A stretch of DNA of 64,000 nucleotides, from the NCBI RefSeq assembly GCF_025215495.1, contig NZ_CP104302.1, positions 1,550,001 to 1,614,000 of the forward strand, written 5' to 3'. Made by a program: the position numbers and the translations under genes. The notes under the pieces were generated by a model that did not search any database, had not been told where the DNA came from, and saw nothing but the letters and a program-made list of their open reading frames with translations. Of the stretch, positions 26,517 through 35,298 are shown piece by piece (the first letter of the stretch is position 1; each line of letters starts with the position of its first letter). Origin of the DNA: Mycolicibacterium brumae (GTDB taxonomy: Bacteria > Actinomycetota > Actinomycetes > Mycobacteriales > Mycobacteriaceae).

Positions 26517-27101
26517 ATGGCCCGCGCAATCCACGTCTTCCGCACCCCGGACCGCTTCGTCGCCGGAACCGTCGGCGAGCCCGGCAACCGCACCTTCTAC
26601 CTGCAGGCCGTGCACGACGCCCGGGTGGTGTCGGTGATGTTGGAGAAGCAGCAGGTCGCGGTGCTGGCCGACCGGATCGGGGCGCTGCTGGCCGAGGTGA
26701 ACCGCCGGTTCGGCACCCCGCTGCCGCCGGAGGCCGACGAGATCGACGACCTCGACCCGCTGGTCGTCCCGGTCGAATCGGAGTTCCGGGTCGGCACCAT
26801 GGGGCTGGGCTGGGACGCCGAGGCCAATTCGGTGGTGGTGGAACTGCTGGCCGTCACCGACGCCGAATTCGACGCCTCGGTGGTGCTGGAGGACACCGAC
26901 GACGGGCCGGACGCGGTGCGGGTGTTCCTCAGCCCGGAATCGGCGCGGCAGTTCGCCGCCCGTTCCGCCCGGGTGATCGCCGCCGGCCGTCCGCCCTGCC
27001 CGCTGTGCGCCGAACCACTGGAGGCCGACGGGCACATCTGCGTTCGGACCAACGGCTACCGCCGGGCGGCGTTCGGGTCCGGCGATGAGCCACTCGACTG
27101 A
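26517..27101 (+). CDS. DUF3090 family protein (Rv2134c-like)
   Basis: Conserved actinobacterial protein of 194 residues. It starts MARAIHVFRTPDRFVAGTVG, contains YLQAVHDARVVSVMLEKQQV and LAVTDAEFDASVVLEDTDDG, and ends with a CPLCAEPLEADGHIC knuckle that looks like a zinc site. DUF3090 genes are almost always next to the SCO1664-type kinase-like gene, as here, where the two overlap by 17 bases. This suggests a joint function, which is unknown to me. No signal peptide or membrane segment is present. It is the third gene of the uppP-phosphatase-DUF3090-SCO1664 run. Confidence 0.92.
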   Translation: MARAIHVFRTPDRFVAGTVGEPGNRTFYLQAVHDARVVSVMLEKQQVAVLADRIGALLAEVNRRFGTPLPPEADEIDDLDPLVVPVESEFRVGTMGLGWDAEANSVVVELLAVTDAEFDASVVLEDTDDGPDAVRVFLSPESARQFAARSARVIAAGRPPCPLCAEPLEADGHICVRTNGYRRAAFGSGDEPLD

Positions 27102-27900
27102 CCTGCTGGCCCGCGGCGAGTTGCGGGTGCTGGGCCGGATCCGCTCGGCCAGCAACGCCACCCTGTTGTGCGAGGCCGAGCTGGACGGCGCCACCGCGCA
27201 CTGCGTCTACAAACCGATCGCCGGGGAAGCCCCACTGTGGGACTTCCCCGACGGCGTGCTGGCCGGCCGAGAGTTCGCGACCTACCTCATCTCCCGTCGG
27301 CTGGGCTGGAACCTGGTGCCGCACACCGTGTTACGCGACGGACCGGCCGGACCCGGAATGGCGCAGCTGTGGATCCACCGCAGCGGCGACCCGTTCGCCG
27401 GGGAAGCCGAACCCGCCGCCGACCCCGGCCCGGACCCGGTGGACCTGTTCGCCGTCGACGCGGTGCCCGACGGCTACCTGCCGGTGCTGGCCGCCTACGA
27501 CCCGGACGGCAACGAGGTGCTGCTGGCGCACGCCGACGACCCCGACCTGCGCCGGATGGCGGTGTTCGACGTGCTGGTCAACAACGCCGACCGCAAGGGC
27601 GGTCACGTGCTGCGCGGCGTCGACGGCCGGCTCTACGGCGTCGACCACGGCCTGTGCCTGCACGCGGAGGACAAACTGCGCACCGTGCTGTGGGGGTGGG
27701 CCGGCCGGCGCGTCGACGACGCAGACCTCGCGGCGGTGGCCGAGCTCGCCGAGGACAGCGGCTTCGGCGAAGAGTTGGCCGAGCACCTGACCGACGACGA
27801 GGTCGCCGCGCTGGCCGGACGGGTCGCCGGCCTGCTGGAGAACCCGGTGTTGCCCGGCCCCGAGGGCCGCCGGCGCCCGATTCCCTGGCCGGCGTTTTAG
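27085..27900 (+). CDS. SCO1664-family, PI3/PI4-kinase-like protein (Rv2133c-like)
   Basis: Protein of 271 residues with a lipid/HipA-like kinase fold: NATLLCEAELDGATAHCVYK supplies the ATP-binding lysine, VFDVLVNNADRKGGHVL the HxD-like catalytic loop (NNADRKGGH) and LYGVDHGLCLH the metal-binding DHG. These residues are intact, so phosphotransfer is plausible, but the substrate is not known. The ATG at 27085 lies inside the DUF3090 gene in another frame, implying coupled translation. The alternative is a non-kinase nucleotide-binding role. Confidence 0.9.
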   Translation: MSHSTDLLARGELRVLGRIRSASNATLLCEAELDGATAHCVYKPIAGEAPLWDFPDGVLAGREFATYLISRRLGWNLVPHTVLRDGPAGPGMAQLWIHRSGDPFAGEAEPAADPGPDPVDLFAVDAVPDGYLPVLAAYDPDGNEVLLAHADDPDLRRMAVFDVLVNNADRKGGHVLRGVDGRLYGVDHGLCLHAEDKLRTVLWGWAGRRVDDADLAAVAELAEDSGFGEELAEHLTDDEVAALAGRVAGLLENPVLPGPEGRRRPIPWPAF

Positions 27901-27932
27901 GCCGTGTTATTGGGCCAGACCCGCTGCGCGTT

Positions 27933-28403
27933 CTAGGCCGGGGCAGCCCGCCAGTGCAGGATCGAGCCGTCGTACTTGGTCGACAGGTGCAGCTGATCGT
28001 CGGCGAACAGGTAACCGGTGACGTTCGACAGTTCGGTGGACACCCGCCCGTCCAGCGATGGCGGTGGGCAGGCCATCAGCGTCGACGCGATCGGCCCGAA
28101 CGTCAGGGCGCCGGACTCGCCCTCGGCCGGATCGGCCTCCCACGAGCCGCCACCTTGATTGCAGTCCAGCCGGAACGCCGCCCGCCCGTCCGCGCCGAAG
28201 GCGACGGTGAACTTCGCCGGATCCGGGATCTCGGTGACGCCCTGGGTGTCGTCCATCGACTCGATGGACACCAGCTCCCACGAACTGCCGGCCAGCGCTG
28301 GGGTCTCGGCCTGGCCGGCGCCGGCGCAGCCGCCGAGCACCGCGGCGCACATCAACACACCGGCTCCTGCCACCGCGGGGATCCTGCGCACCGGGGCCTC
28401 CAT
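27933..28403 (-). CDS. META-domain (HslJ-like) lipoprotein
   Basis: Predicted lipoprotein of 156 residues. The signal peptide ends in the lipobox VLGGC, with C27 or so lipidated. The mature part has a META/HslJ domain: [46 protein letters not shown] and [14 protein letters not shown]. HslJ-type proteins are cell-envelope stress proteins of unclear mechanism. The gene is convergent with the SCO1664 gene and divergent from cysQ, with start codons only 34 bases apart, so the promoter regions must overlap. I do not recall this gene at the equivalent M. tuberculosis position, so it may be lineage-specific. Confidence 0.85.
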   Translation of the reverse strand: MEAPVRRIPAVAGAGVLMCAAVLGGCAGAGQAETPALAGSSWELVSIESMDDTQGVTEIPDPAKFTVAFGADGRAAFRLDCNQGGGSWEADPAEGESGALTFGPIASTLMACPPPSLDGRVSTELSNVTGYLFADDQLHLSTKYDGSILHWRAAPA

Positions 28404-28437
28404 TCGCGTCGATCGGGACACCCACGATACTGATCGG

Positions 28438-29202
28438 GTGGGCCCCGCCGAACTCAGCGACGTCGAGCTGGCCGCCGACCTGGCGGCCGACGCCGGCCGG
28501 TTGCTGCTCGCGGTCCGCGACGAGCTGGGCTTCGACCAGCCGTGGGAGCTCGGCGACGCCGGCGACGCGCGCGCCAATGCCCGCATCCTGGCCCGGCTGC
28601 GCGAGCATCGCCCGAACGACGCGGTGCTGAGCGAGGAGTCGCCGGACAACCCGGCCCGGCTGGCCTCAGACCGGGTGTGGATCGTGGACCCGGTCGACGG
28701 GACCCGGCAGTACTCGCTGCCCGGTCACCGCGACTGGGCCGTGCACATCGCGCTGTGGCAGCGGGTCGGCGGCCCGGACGGCTCGATCACCGACGCCGCG
28801 GTCGCGCTGCCGGCCTTCGACGAGGTGTACCGCACCGACACGGTGACCGCCGGCCCGCCGCGCGGCGACGGGCCCATCCGGATCACCGCGTCGTCGTCGC
28901 GGCCCCCGGCGGTGCTGTACAAGGTCGCCGAGCAGTGCGACGTCGAGCTGGTCCGGATCGGTTCGGCCGGCGCCAAGGCGATGGCCGTGGTCCGCGGCGA
29001 CGTCGACGCCTACGTGCACGCCGGCGGGCAGTGGGAGTGGGATTCGGCGGCGCCGGCCGGGGTGGTGCTGGCCGCCGGGCTGCACGCCAGCCGGCTGGAC
29101 GGCTCACCGATGCGCTACAACCGCCCCGACCCCTACCTGCCGGATCTGCTGATGTGCCGACCGGAGTTGGCGTCGACCCTGCTGGCGGCCATCAACCGCT
29201 GA
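28438..29202 (+). CDS. cysQ: 3'-phosphoadenosine 5'-phosphate phosphatase CysQ
   Basis: Lithium-sensitive, Mg-dependent phosphatase of the inositol-monophosphatase superfamily, 254 residues. It removes the 3' phosphate of PAP/PAPS in sulphur assimilation. Metal-binding motifs are VLSEES near residue 63, DPVDGTRQY at 84-92 and the C-terminal [13 protein letters not shown] is used as start, which gives [20 protein letters not shown] and a length close to M. tuberculosis CysQ (Rv2131c). It is followed 25 bases later by mshC, which uses cysteine, so sulphur assimilation and mycothiol synthesis are adjacent here. Confidence 0.95.
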   Translation: MGPAELSDVELAADLAADAGRLLLAVRDELGFDQPWELGDAGDARANARILARLREHRPNDAVLSEESPDNPARLASDRVWIVDPVDGTRQYSLPGHRDWAVHIALWQRVGGPDGSITDAAVALPAFDEVYRTDTVTAGPPRGDGPIRITASSSRPPAVLYKVAEQCDVELVRIGSAGAKAMAVVRGDVDAYVHAGGQWEWDSAAPAGVVLAAGLHASRLDGSPMRYNRPDPYLPDLLMCRPELASTLLAAINR

Positions 29203-29227
29203 CGCAACCCCGTTAGAATGTCCGATC

Positions 29228-30466
29228 ATGCGGTCTTGGCCAGCAGTCGACGTTCCAGCCCTGCCGGGAAACGGTCCGCAGCTACGGCTTTACGACAGCG
29301 CCGACCGTCAGGTCCGCCCGGTGTCGCCCGGCCCGCTGGCCACCATGTACGTCTGCGGCATCACCCCCTACGACGCCACCCACCTCGGCCACGCCGCCAC
29401 CTATCTGACCTTCGACCTGGTCTACCGGGTGCTGCTGGACTCCGGGCACGACGTGCGTTACGTGCAGAACGTCACCGACGTCGACGACCCGCTGTTCGAG
29501 CGGGCCGCCCGCGACGGCATCGACTGGCGCGCCCTCGGCGACCGGGAGACGCAGTTGTTCCGCGACGATATGGCCGCGCTGCGGGTGCTGCCGCCGCATG
29601 ACTACGTCGCCGCCACCGAAACCATCGACGAGGTCGTCGGGCTCACCGAGAAGTTGCTGGCCGCCGGCGCGGCGTACGTCGTCGACGACCCGCAGCACCC
29701 GGATGTGTACTACCGGGTCGGGGCCACCGACTGGTTCGGCTACGAGTCCGGCCTGGACCGCGCGCAGATGATGGAGCTGTTCGCCGAGCGTGGCGGCGAC
29801 CCGGACCGGCCCGGCAAGGCCGACCCGCTGGACGCGCTGCTGTGGCGGGCGGTCCGCCCCGGCGAGCCGAGCTGGGATTCCCCGTTCGGCCCCGGCCGGC
29901 CCGGCTGGCACGTCGAATGCTCGGCGATCGCGCTGAACCGGCTCGGTGTCGGATTCGACATCCAGGGCGGAGGGGTGGATCTGGTGTTCCCGCACCACGA
30001 GTTCTCCGCCGCGCACGCCGAATGCGCGACGTCGTCGCGGCGCTTCGCCCGGCACTACACGCACGCCGGCATGATCGGCTGGCAGGGCCACAAGATGAGC
30101 AAGAGCCGGGGGAACCTGGTGCTGGTCTCGCAGCTGCGGGCCCAGGGCGTGGACCCCGGCGCGATCCGGCTGGGGCTGTTCGCCGGGCACTACCGGGACG
30201 ACCGGTCCTGGAGCGACGAGCTGCTGGAACAGGCGCTGATCCAGCTGGACCGCTGGCGGGCGGCGGCCGCGCTGCCGGCCGGACCCGACATCGCCGACCT
30301 GCTGGCCCGGCTGCGCCGCTACCTGGCCGATGATCTGAACACCCCGATGGCGCTGGCCGCCGTCGATGGCTGGGTCACCGACGCGCTGGACTACGGCGGA
30401 CCCGACCCGGGCGCCCCGGGCATGCTGGCCACGTGCGTCGACGCCCTGCTCGGGGTGCGGCTGTGA
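29228..30466 (+). CDS. mshC: Cysteine:1D-myo-inosityl glucosamine ligase MshC
   Basis: ATP-dependent ligase of 412 residues that joins L-cysteine to GlcN-Ins in mycothiol synthesis. It resembles class I cysteinyl-tRNA synthetase without the anticodon-binding domain: zinc-ligand cysteine in [20 protein letters not shown] with the HLGH (HIGH-type) signature, further zinc ligands in [10 protein letters not shown] and [13 protein letters not shown], and KMSKSRGN near residue 290. The length fits MshC and is shorter than CysS. The stop overlaps the GTG of the patatin gene (GTGA). A marker of mycothiol-producing actinobacteria. Confidence 0.97.
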   Translation: MRSWPAVDVPALPGNGPQLRLYDSADRQVRPVSPGPLATMYVCGITPYDATHLGHAATYLTFDLVYRVLLDSGHDVRYVQNVTDVDDPLFERAARDGIDWRALGDRETQLFRDDMAALRVLPPHDYVAATETIDEVVGLTEKLLAAGAAYVVDDPQHPDVYYRVGATDWFGYESGLDRAQMMELFAERGGDPDRPGKADPLDALLWRAVRPGEPSWDSPFGPGRPGWHVECSAIALNRLGVGFDIQGGGVDLVFPHHEFSAAHAECATSSRRFARHYTHAGMIGWQGHKMSKSRGNLVLVSQLRAQGVDPGAIRLGLFAGHYRDDRSWSDELLEQALIQLDRWRAAAALPAGPDIADLLARLRRYLADDLNTPMALAAVDGWVTDALDYGGPDPGAPGMLATCVDALLGVRL

Positions 30467-31467
30467 GCGCCGAGGAGTTGTTCGCGGACCTGGTGCTTGC
30501 CGGCGGCGGGGTGAAGGGCATCTCGTTGGTTGGCGCGGCCGCCGCGCTGATCGACGCCGGCTACGCCCCGCAGCGCATCTCCGGAACCTCGGCGGGCGCG
30601 CTGGTCGGCGCGGTGCTGGCGGCCGCGGCCGCGGCGGGCCCGATCCAGGTCGAGCAGCTGGAGCAACTGGCGCTGGAAGTCGACTACGCCTCCTTCCTGG
30701 ACCAGTCGGCGCTGGAGAAGGTCCCGCTGCTGGGGCCGGCGTGGGGGGTGCTGTCCGGGGACGGCATCTACCGCGGTGACGCCCTGCACGCCTGGGTGAC
30801 GCGACAGCTCGACGCGTACGGGGTGCGCACCTTCGCCGACCTGGCCATCGACGATCCGAGCCTGCCGCCCGAGCAGCGCTACCGGCTGGTGGTGACCGTC
30901 GCCGACGTCAGCCTGGGCCAGCTGGTCCGGCTGCCCTGGGACTACGGCCGCATCTACGGCCTCGACCCCGACGAGCAGCTGGTCGCCGACGCGGTGCGCG
31001 CCTCCACCGCCATCCCGTTCTTCTACAAGCCGGCGACCCTGACCCGCCCCGACGGCGGCGAGTCGACGCTGGTCGACGGCGGGCTGCTGGCCAACTATCC
31101 GATCTACTCCTTCGACCGGCCGGACCGTGAGCCGCCCCGCTGGCCGACGTTCGGGGTGGTGCTGATGCCGCCGCTGCCCGATCGCAACGAAGAGGTGTTC
31201 CCGGCGCTGAAGCTGCTGCACAAGGTGCGCCCGCCGACGCTGTTGGAGAAGGTGGTCACCACCATGCTGGTCGGGCACGACCAGACCAAGCTCGCCATGC
31301 CGTGGGTGGCCGCGCGGACCATCCGGGTGGACACCTCGGATGTGGGGGTGCTGGAGTTCGACCTGACCGAGCAGCAGAAGGCGGCGCTGTATCACTCCGG
31401 CTACGCCGCGGGCCGGGAGTTCTTGTCCGGCTGGGACTTTGACGATTACCGGAGGCGTTACCGGTAG
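30463..31467 (+). CDS. Patatin-like phospholipase
   Basis: Protein of 334 residues with a complete patatin dyad: the oxyanion glycines GGGVKG at 14-19, the nucleophile elbow GTSAG with Ser43, and the DGG with Asp205 in [17 protein letters not shown]. It should hydrolyse acyl esters of phospholipids or other lipids. GTG start overlaps the mshC stop by 4 bases, so translation is coupled to mycothiol synthesis, although no functional link is known to me. No signal peptide or membrane segment is visible, so it is probably cytosolic or peripherally membrane-bound. Confidence 0.92.
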   Translation: MSAEELFADLVLAGGGVKGISLVGAAAALIDAGYAPQRISGTSAGALVGAVLAAAAAAGPIQVEQLEQLALEVDYASFLDQSALEKVPLLGPAWGVLSGDGIYRGDALHAWVTRQLDAYGVRTFADLAIDDPSLPPEQRYRLVVTVADVSLGQLVRLPWDYGRIYGLDPDEQLVADAVRASTAIPFFYKPATLTRPDGGESTLVDGGLLANYPIYSFDRPDREPPRWPTFGVVLMPPLPDRNEEVFPALKLLHKVRPPTLLEKVVTTMLVGHDQTKLAMPWVAARTIRVDTSDVGVLEFDLTEQQKAALYHSGYAAGREFLSGWDFDDYRRRYR

Positions 31468-31686
31468 GTCGGAGCGGGCCTGCCGGGTCAACACCGGAGT
31501 CGCAGCGAGCGCGGAGCCCGAGCGGCCATATTCGGCACAGAATAGAGCGCGAGCGGTCAACGATTGCACCAGTGGCCAACGATGTACGCGAAAGCCCAGG
31601 ACGGCTCCGCGCAAAGCGGACACCACGGGCCGCTCGGCACGGGTCGCCAGGCTGTTGCGGCGCGCGCTACCAGTAGAACGCCGGAA

Positions 31687-31712
31687 GCGGGCCGGCCCGA
31701 AGGCCGACCCGC
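31687..31712 (-). terminator. UUCG-type stem-loop downstream of csbD
   Basis: On the minus strand gcgggtcggc and gccggcccgc form a 10-base-pair stem with one G-U-type mismatch around a cttcgg loop, the very stable C(UUCG)G tetraloop. It lies 18 bases past the csbD stop and should terminate that transcript. The remainder of the 31468-31729 gap shows no gene. Confidence 0.7.
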
Positions 31713-31729
31713 CACCTGCGAGTCCAGTG

Positions 31730-31966
31730 TTACTGGTTGGCGCGCTGCCGGGCCTCGTCGACCTCGGCCTGGGCGCGTTCCTTCTCTGCCTGAGCCTCGT
31801 GCTTGGCGGCGTCACGCTCGTGCTCGGCCTTGTCCTGCTGAGCGCGGCCTTCACGTTCCAGGTCTTCGCGGCCGCTGACCGCGCCGGCGACCTCCTTGGC
31901 CTTGCCCTTGATGCCTTCGAGGACGCCCTTGATGCCTTCGGCCGGACCGGAATTCTGCTCGCTCAT
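31730..31966 (-). CDS. CsbD-family stress protein, MBP1-type
   Basis: Small hydrophilic protein of 78 residues: GIKGVLEGIKGKAKEVAGAV is the CsbD motif, followed by a charged, lysine/glutamate-rich coiled helix (HERDAAKHEAQAEKERAQAE). It closely resembles the mycobacterial microaggregate-binding protein MBP1 as I remember it. CsbD proteins accumulate in general stress or stationary phase. A SigF-like promoter at 32015-32041 and a UUCG terminator at 31687-31712 flank it, so it is probably its own transcription unit, downstream of katE. Confidence 0.9.
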   Translation of the reverse strand: MSEQNSGPAEGIKGVLEGIKGKAKEVAGAVSGREDLEREGRAQQDKAEHERDAAKHEAQAEKERAQAEVDEARQRANQ

Positions 31967-32014
31967 ATTCGCCCTTCCATTTGCGGTGACACGGTGTTCC
32001 CGCGTGTTAGTGGG

Positions 32015-32041
32015 TTACCCCCGTGGGGTCGGGATCCAAAC
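32015..32041 (-). promoter_or_regulatory. SigF-like promoter upstream of csbD
   Basis: On the minus strand GTTT (complement of 32038-32041) is followed after 17 bases by GGGTAA (complement of 32015-32020). The mycobacterial SigF consensus is GTTT-N15-17-GGGTAT. The -10 lies about 49 bases before the csbD ATG. Confidence 0.65.
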
Positions 32042-32083
32042 CAGCGCAATCGGATTCGTCGGTGTAAGTCATCTAACAACCGC

Positions 32084-34207
32084 TTAGGCCGGCACCGCGT
32101 CGACGGTCCGATCCCAGGCCCGATGCCGCGCCAGGGCGGCGGCGAACTGCTCCGCGAACTCCGCCGGGATATCGGAATCGTCTGCCGCGCAACTGATCAC
32201 GCCGTCATCGGTGACGACGCCGTCGTCGGTCTCGTCGTCGGCGAGGTGGCTGCCGACACCGGCGATCTGCAGCAGTCGGCGCCCATCGCCGAAGGCTCCG
32301 ATGGTTTTGAGGTGTTTGAACGCCTCGGTGACGAAATGCGCGGTCTGGCCGTCGCAGGCCAGCTGGTCGACCGATTCGGCGCCGCCGGGCACCAGCACCG
32401 CGTCGTAGAGCACCGACGCCATGGTGGCGATGCCGCGGTCGACGGTGACCTCCTCGCCGTCGCGGCCGGTGATCACGCCACCGTGCCGGATGCTGAGCAC
32501 CTCGGTGACCGCGCCGCGTTCGCGCAACGCGTCGGCCACCCGGGCCAGGCCCACCGCGTCGACGCCGTCGGCCGCCAGGATCGCGATCCGCCGGGTGGCG
32601 ATGGTGTCCGGGACGTACGCGGTCTGCGACAGCGCCGACGACGGCGCCAAGCTGTTCTCCGCGAACGCCTCGGACCCCTCCGGGGCGGGCAGGCCCAGCC
32701 GATTGGCGACCCGCTCGGCCAGACACCGCGACACCTTGGCCAGTTCGGCGACGGTCCGCTCCCGGATGCCGCTGTCGGCGGCGACCTTGCCGAGTTCGAA
32801 GGAGAACGCGGCCACGATGTGGTCGGCTTCGGCCGCCGACATCGACTGCCAGAACAGCCGGGCCTGGCTGTAGTGGTCGGCGAAGCTCGGTGAGCGGCGC
32901 CGGATTTTCTGCCCCTCCACCTTCTCGGTGTAGTGCCGGTAGACGCCTTCGCCGGCGATGGCCGGGCAGCCGCCGCCGACGGTGTTCGGGTGGTAGGCGG
33001 TCGCACCGCGGTGAATGGCGTGCTGGCTGTAGCCGTCGCGCTGATTGCTGTTGGTCGGGGCGACCGGGCGGTTCACCGGCAGGTGGGCGAAGTTCGGCCC
33101 GCCGAGCCGGATCAGCTGGGTGTCCAGGTAGGAGAAGTTGCGGAACTGCAGCAGCGGGTCGTTGGTGAAGTCGATTCCCGGCACCAGGTTGGCGGTGTGG
33201 AACGCCACCTGCTCGGTCTCGGCGAAGAAGTTGTCCGGATTGCGGTCCAGCACCATCCGGCCGACGGGCAGCACCGGCGCCAGCTCCTCCGGGATGATCT
33301 TGGTGGCGTCGAGCAGGTCGAACGGGAAATCGAACTCGTCCTCCTCGGCGACGAGCTGCACGCCGAGTTCCCACTCCGGGAAGTCCCCGGCGGCGATGGC
33401 GTCCCACAGGTCGCGGCGGTGGAAGTCCGGGTCATTGCCCGCCACCTTCTGGCATTCGTCCCACAGCAGCGAGTGCACCCCGAGCTTCGGAGTCCAGTGG
33501 AACTTCACGAAAACACCCTTGCCGGCGTCGTTGACCAGCCGGAAGGTGTGCACGCCGAAGCCCTGCATCATCCGGTAGCTGCGCGGCAGGGCCCGGTCCG
33601 ACATCGCCCACATGATGGCGTGCAGCGTCTCCGGCTGCAGCGAGACGAAGTCCCACAGCGTGTCGTGCGCGGAGGCCGCCTGCGGGATCTCGTTGTGCGG
33701 CTCGGGTTTCACCGCGTGCACGAAGTCCGGGAACTTGATCCCGTCCTGGATGAAGAACACCGGCGCGTTGTTGCCGACCAGGTCGTAGTTGCCTTCCTCG
33801 GTGTAGAACTTGGTGGCGAACCCGCGGATGTCGCGAACCGTGTCGGCCGACCCGCGCGAACCCGCCACGGTGGAGAACCGCACGAACACCGGGGTGCGCC
33901 GCCCGGGGGTGGTGAGGAACTTCGCGGCGGTGTGTTCGGCCAGACGGTCGTCGTAGGGCTCGAAGTAGCCGTACGCGCCCGCGCCGCGGGCGTGCACCAC
34001 CCGCTCGGGGATCCGTTCGTGGTCGAAGTGGGTGATCTTCTCGCGGGCCTGGAAATCCTCCAACAGGGTGGGGCCGCGGTCGCCGACGGTCAGCGCGTTT
34101 TCGGTGTCGTCGACGAGCACCCCCTGCGCGGTGGTGAGGTGGCCGTCGGCCGCGTTCTCGCGGACGGTGTCGAGTTGACGTTGCTTGGGATCGGGGCTGT
34201 CGATCAT
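32084..34207 (-). CDS. katE: Large-subunit catalase HPII-type (KatE)
   Basis: Heme catalase of 707 residues that disproportionates hydrogen peroxide. The distal histidine H72 is in [13 protein letters not shown], the distal asparagine in [13 protein letters not shown] and the proximal heme tyrosine region in [14 protein letters not shown]. The C-terminal 150 residues form the flavodoxin/DJ-1-like domain of clade 2 catalases ([36 protein letters not shown]). A SigF-like promoter sits 10-35 bases upstream of the ATG. The PAC2 gene lies 52 bases upstream on the same strand, and csbD 117 bases downstream. Confidence 0.96.
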   Translation of the reverse strand: MIDSPDPKQRQLDTVRENAADGHLTTAQGVLVDDTENALTVGDRGPTLLEDFQAREKITHFDHERIPERVVHARGAGAYGYFEPYDDRLAEHTAAKFLTTPGRRTPVFVRFSTVAGSRGSADTVRDIRGFATKFYTEEGNYDLVGNNAPVFFIQDGIKFPDFVHAVKPEPHNEIPQAASAHDTLWDFVSLQPETLHAIMWAMSDRALPRSYRMMQGFGVHTFRLVNDAGKGVFVKFHWTPKLGVHSLLWDECQKVAGNDPDFHRRDLWDAIAAGDFPEWELGVQLVAEEDEFDFPFDLLDATKIIPEELAPVLPVGRMVLDRNPDNFFAETEQVAFHTANLVPGIDFTNDPLLQFRNFSYLDTQLIRLGGPNFAHLPVNRPVAPTNSNQRDGYSQHAIHRGATAYHPNTVGGGCPAIAGEGVYRHYTEKVEGQKIRRRSPSFADHYSQARLFWQSMSAAEADHIVAAFSFELGKVAADSGIRERTVAELAKVSRCLAERVANRLGLPAPEGSEAFAENSLAPSSALSQTAYVPDTIATRRIAILAADGVDAVGLARVADALRERGAVTEVLSIRHGGVITGRDGEEVTVDRGIATMASVLYDAVLVPGGAESVDQLACDGQTAHFVTEAFKHLKTIGAFGDGRRLLQIAGVGSHLADDETDDGVVTDDGVISCAADDSDIPAEFAEQFAAALARHRAWDRTVDAVPA

Positions 34208-34217
34208 GGGTTGTTGG

Positions 34218-34243
34218 CTACCCGCGTGGACGGCCCCACAAAC
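34218..34243 (-). promoter_or_regulatory. SigF-like promoter upstream of katE
   Basis: On the minus strand GTTT (complement of 34240-34243) and GGGTAG (complement of 34218-34223) are separated by 16 bases, a good match to the SigF consensus GTTT-N15-17-GGGTAT. The -10 lies 10 bases before the katE ATG, so the 5' leader would be very short. Confidence 0.65.
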
Positions 34244-34259
34244 CCCGCTACAAACGGGC

Positions 34260-35123
34260 CTAGCTTCGCCGGCGGCGCAGGTAGCGTTCGAACTCCGCGG
34301 CCAGCGCGTCGCCGTCGATCTTGCCGAACTGCTCGCTCAGATCCACCTCGGCGTCGCCGCGTTCCTCCAGCGACGCCACGTACTCGGCGATCTCGTCGTC
34401 CTCGGCGGTCATCTCCGAGACGGTCTCTTCCCACTCCTCGGCCTGGGCGGGCAGGTCTCCGAGCGGAACCTCCAGGTCGAGGACCTCCTCGAGCCGGCGC
34501 AGCAGCGCCACCGTCGCCTTGGGGCTGGGGGCCTGCGACACGTAGTGCGGCACCGCCGCCCAGAACGTCACCGCCGGGATGCCGGCCGTCACGCAGGCGT
34601 CCTGGAACACCCCGGTGATGCCGGTCGGACCCTCGTAGCGGGTCTCCTCCAGGCCGAAGTACTTGGCCGAGTCGGGGGAGTAGGCCGCCCCCGACACCGG
34701 CACCGGGCGGGTGTGCGGGGTGTCGGCCAGCAGCGCGCCCAGGATGACGACGGTGTCGGCGTTGACGGCGACGACGATCTCCAGCAGCTCCGCGCAGAAG
34801 CTGCGCCAGCGCATATTCGGCTCGACACCGCGCATCAGCACGATGTCGCGGTCCGCGCCGGGCGGCCGGCACTGCGACACCCGCATCGACGGCCACTCGA
34901 TGGCCCGAGTCACGCCGTCGATCTGCCGGATCACCGGCCGGTTCACCTGGTAGTCGTAGTAGTCCTCGTCGTCGATCTCGGCGATCCGGCGGGCCTCCCA
35001 GATGGCGTCGAGGTGCTCCACTGCGTCGGTGGCGGCGTCCCCGGCGTCGTTCCAGCCCTCGAACGCCACGACGACGATGGTGTCGCGCAGTTCGGGCAGC
35101 TCGCTGTCCTCCGGCGTGGTCAC
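34260..35123 (-). CDS. PAC2-family (proteasome-assembly-chaperone-like) protein, Rv2125-like
   Basis: Protein of 287 residues with the PAC2 fold signatures TIVVVAFEGWNDAGDAATDA near the N-terminus, EPNMRWRSFCAELLEIV, TVVILGALLADTPHTRPVPV and FWAAVPHYVSQAPSPKAT. It is homologous to eukaryotic 20S assembly chaperones, yet its bacterial role is not established; a proteasome link is tempting as the pup-proteasome cluster is 25 kb away, but that is only inference. The GTG start at 35123 faces metH, with the SAH riboswitch in between. The acidic C-terminal region may be flexible. Confidence 0.9.
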   Translation of the reverse strand: MTTPEDSELPELRDTIVVVAFEGWNDAGDAATDAVEHLDAIWEARRIAEIDDEDYYDYQVNRPVIRQIDGVTRAIEWPSMRVSQCRPPGADRDIVLMRGVEPNMRWRSFCAELLEIVVAVNADTVVILGALLADTPHTRPVPVSGAAYSPDSAKYFGLEETRYEGPTGITGVFQDACVTAGIPAVTFWAAVPHYVSQAPSPKATVALLRRLEEVLDLEVPLGDLPAQAEEWEETVSEMTAEDDEIAEYVASLEERGDAEVDLSEQFGKIDGDALAAEFERYLRRRRS

Positions 35124-35207
35124 CCGTCAAGCCTACGATCTGTGGCCGACGGCGGCGCGCAACACCGCGCGAATTCACCCCTGCCGAGCCACGACGTAGA
35201 CTTCTAG

Positions 35208-35291
35208 GGCCGAGAGGCGTTGCAACGGATCCGGAAATCGCCCGGAGTCCGCCACGCTCGGTGAGCCAAGGACGCCTTCCGCTGAGGAAGG
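35208..35291 (+). ncRNA. S-adenosylhomocysteine (SAH) riboswitch with anti-Shine-Dalgarno helix
   Basis: The leader of metH matches the SAH-riboswitch layout. P1 pairs ccgag (35210-35214) with ctcgg (35257-35261). The conserved gcgttgcaac (35217-35226) leads into a P2 hairpin, cgga-tccgg-loop-ccgga-g-tccg. The distal helix pairs aggcgt (35215-35220) with acgcct (35272-35277). Downstream, ccttcc (35275-35280) can instead pair with the ribosome-binding site ggaagg (35286-35291) across a 5-base loop. So SAH binding would free the site and turn metH on, the known logic of this class. The structure was found by eye. Confidence 0.85.
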
Positions 35292-35298
35292 GACGCAT

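Noticed and set aside
35124..35298. Cobalamin riboswitch before metH
   Set aside because: No B12-box-like sequence and the leader is too short; the SAH aptamer layout fits instead.
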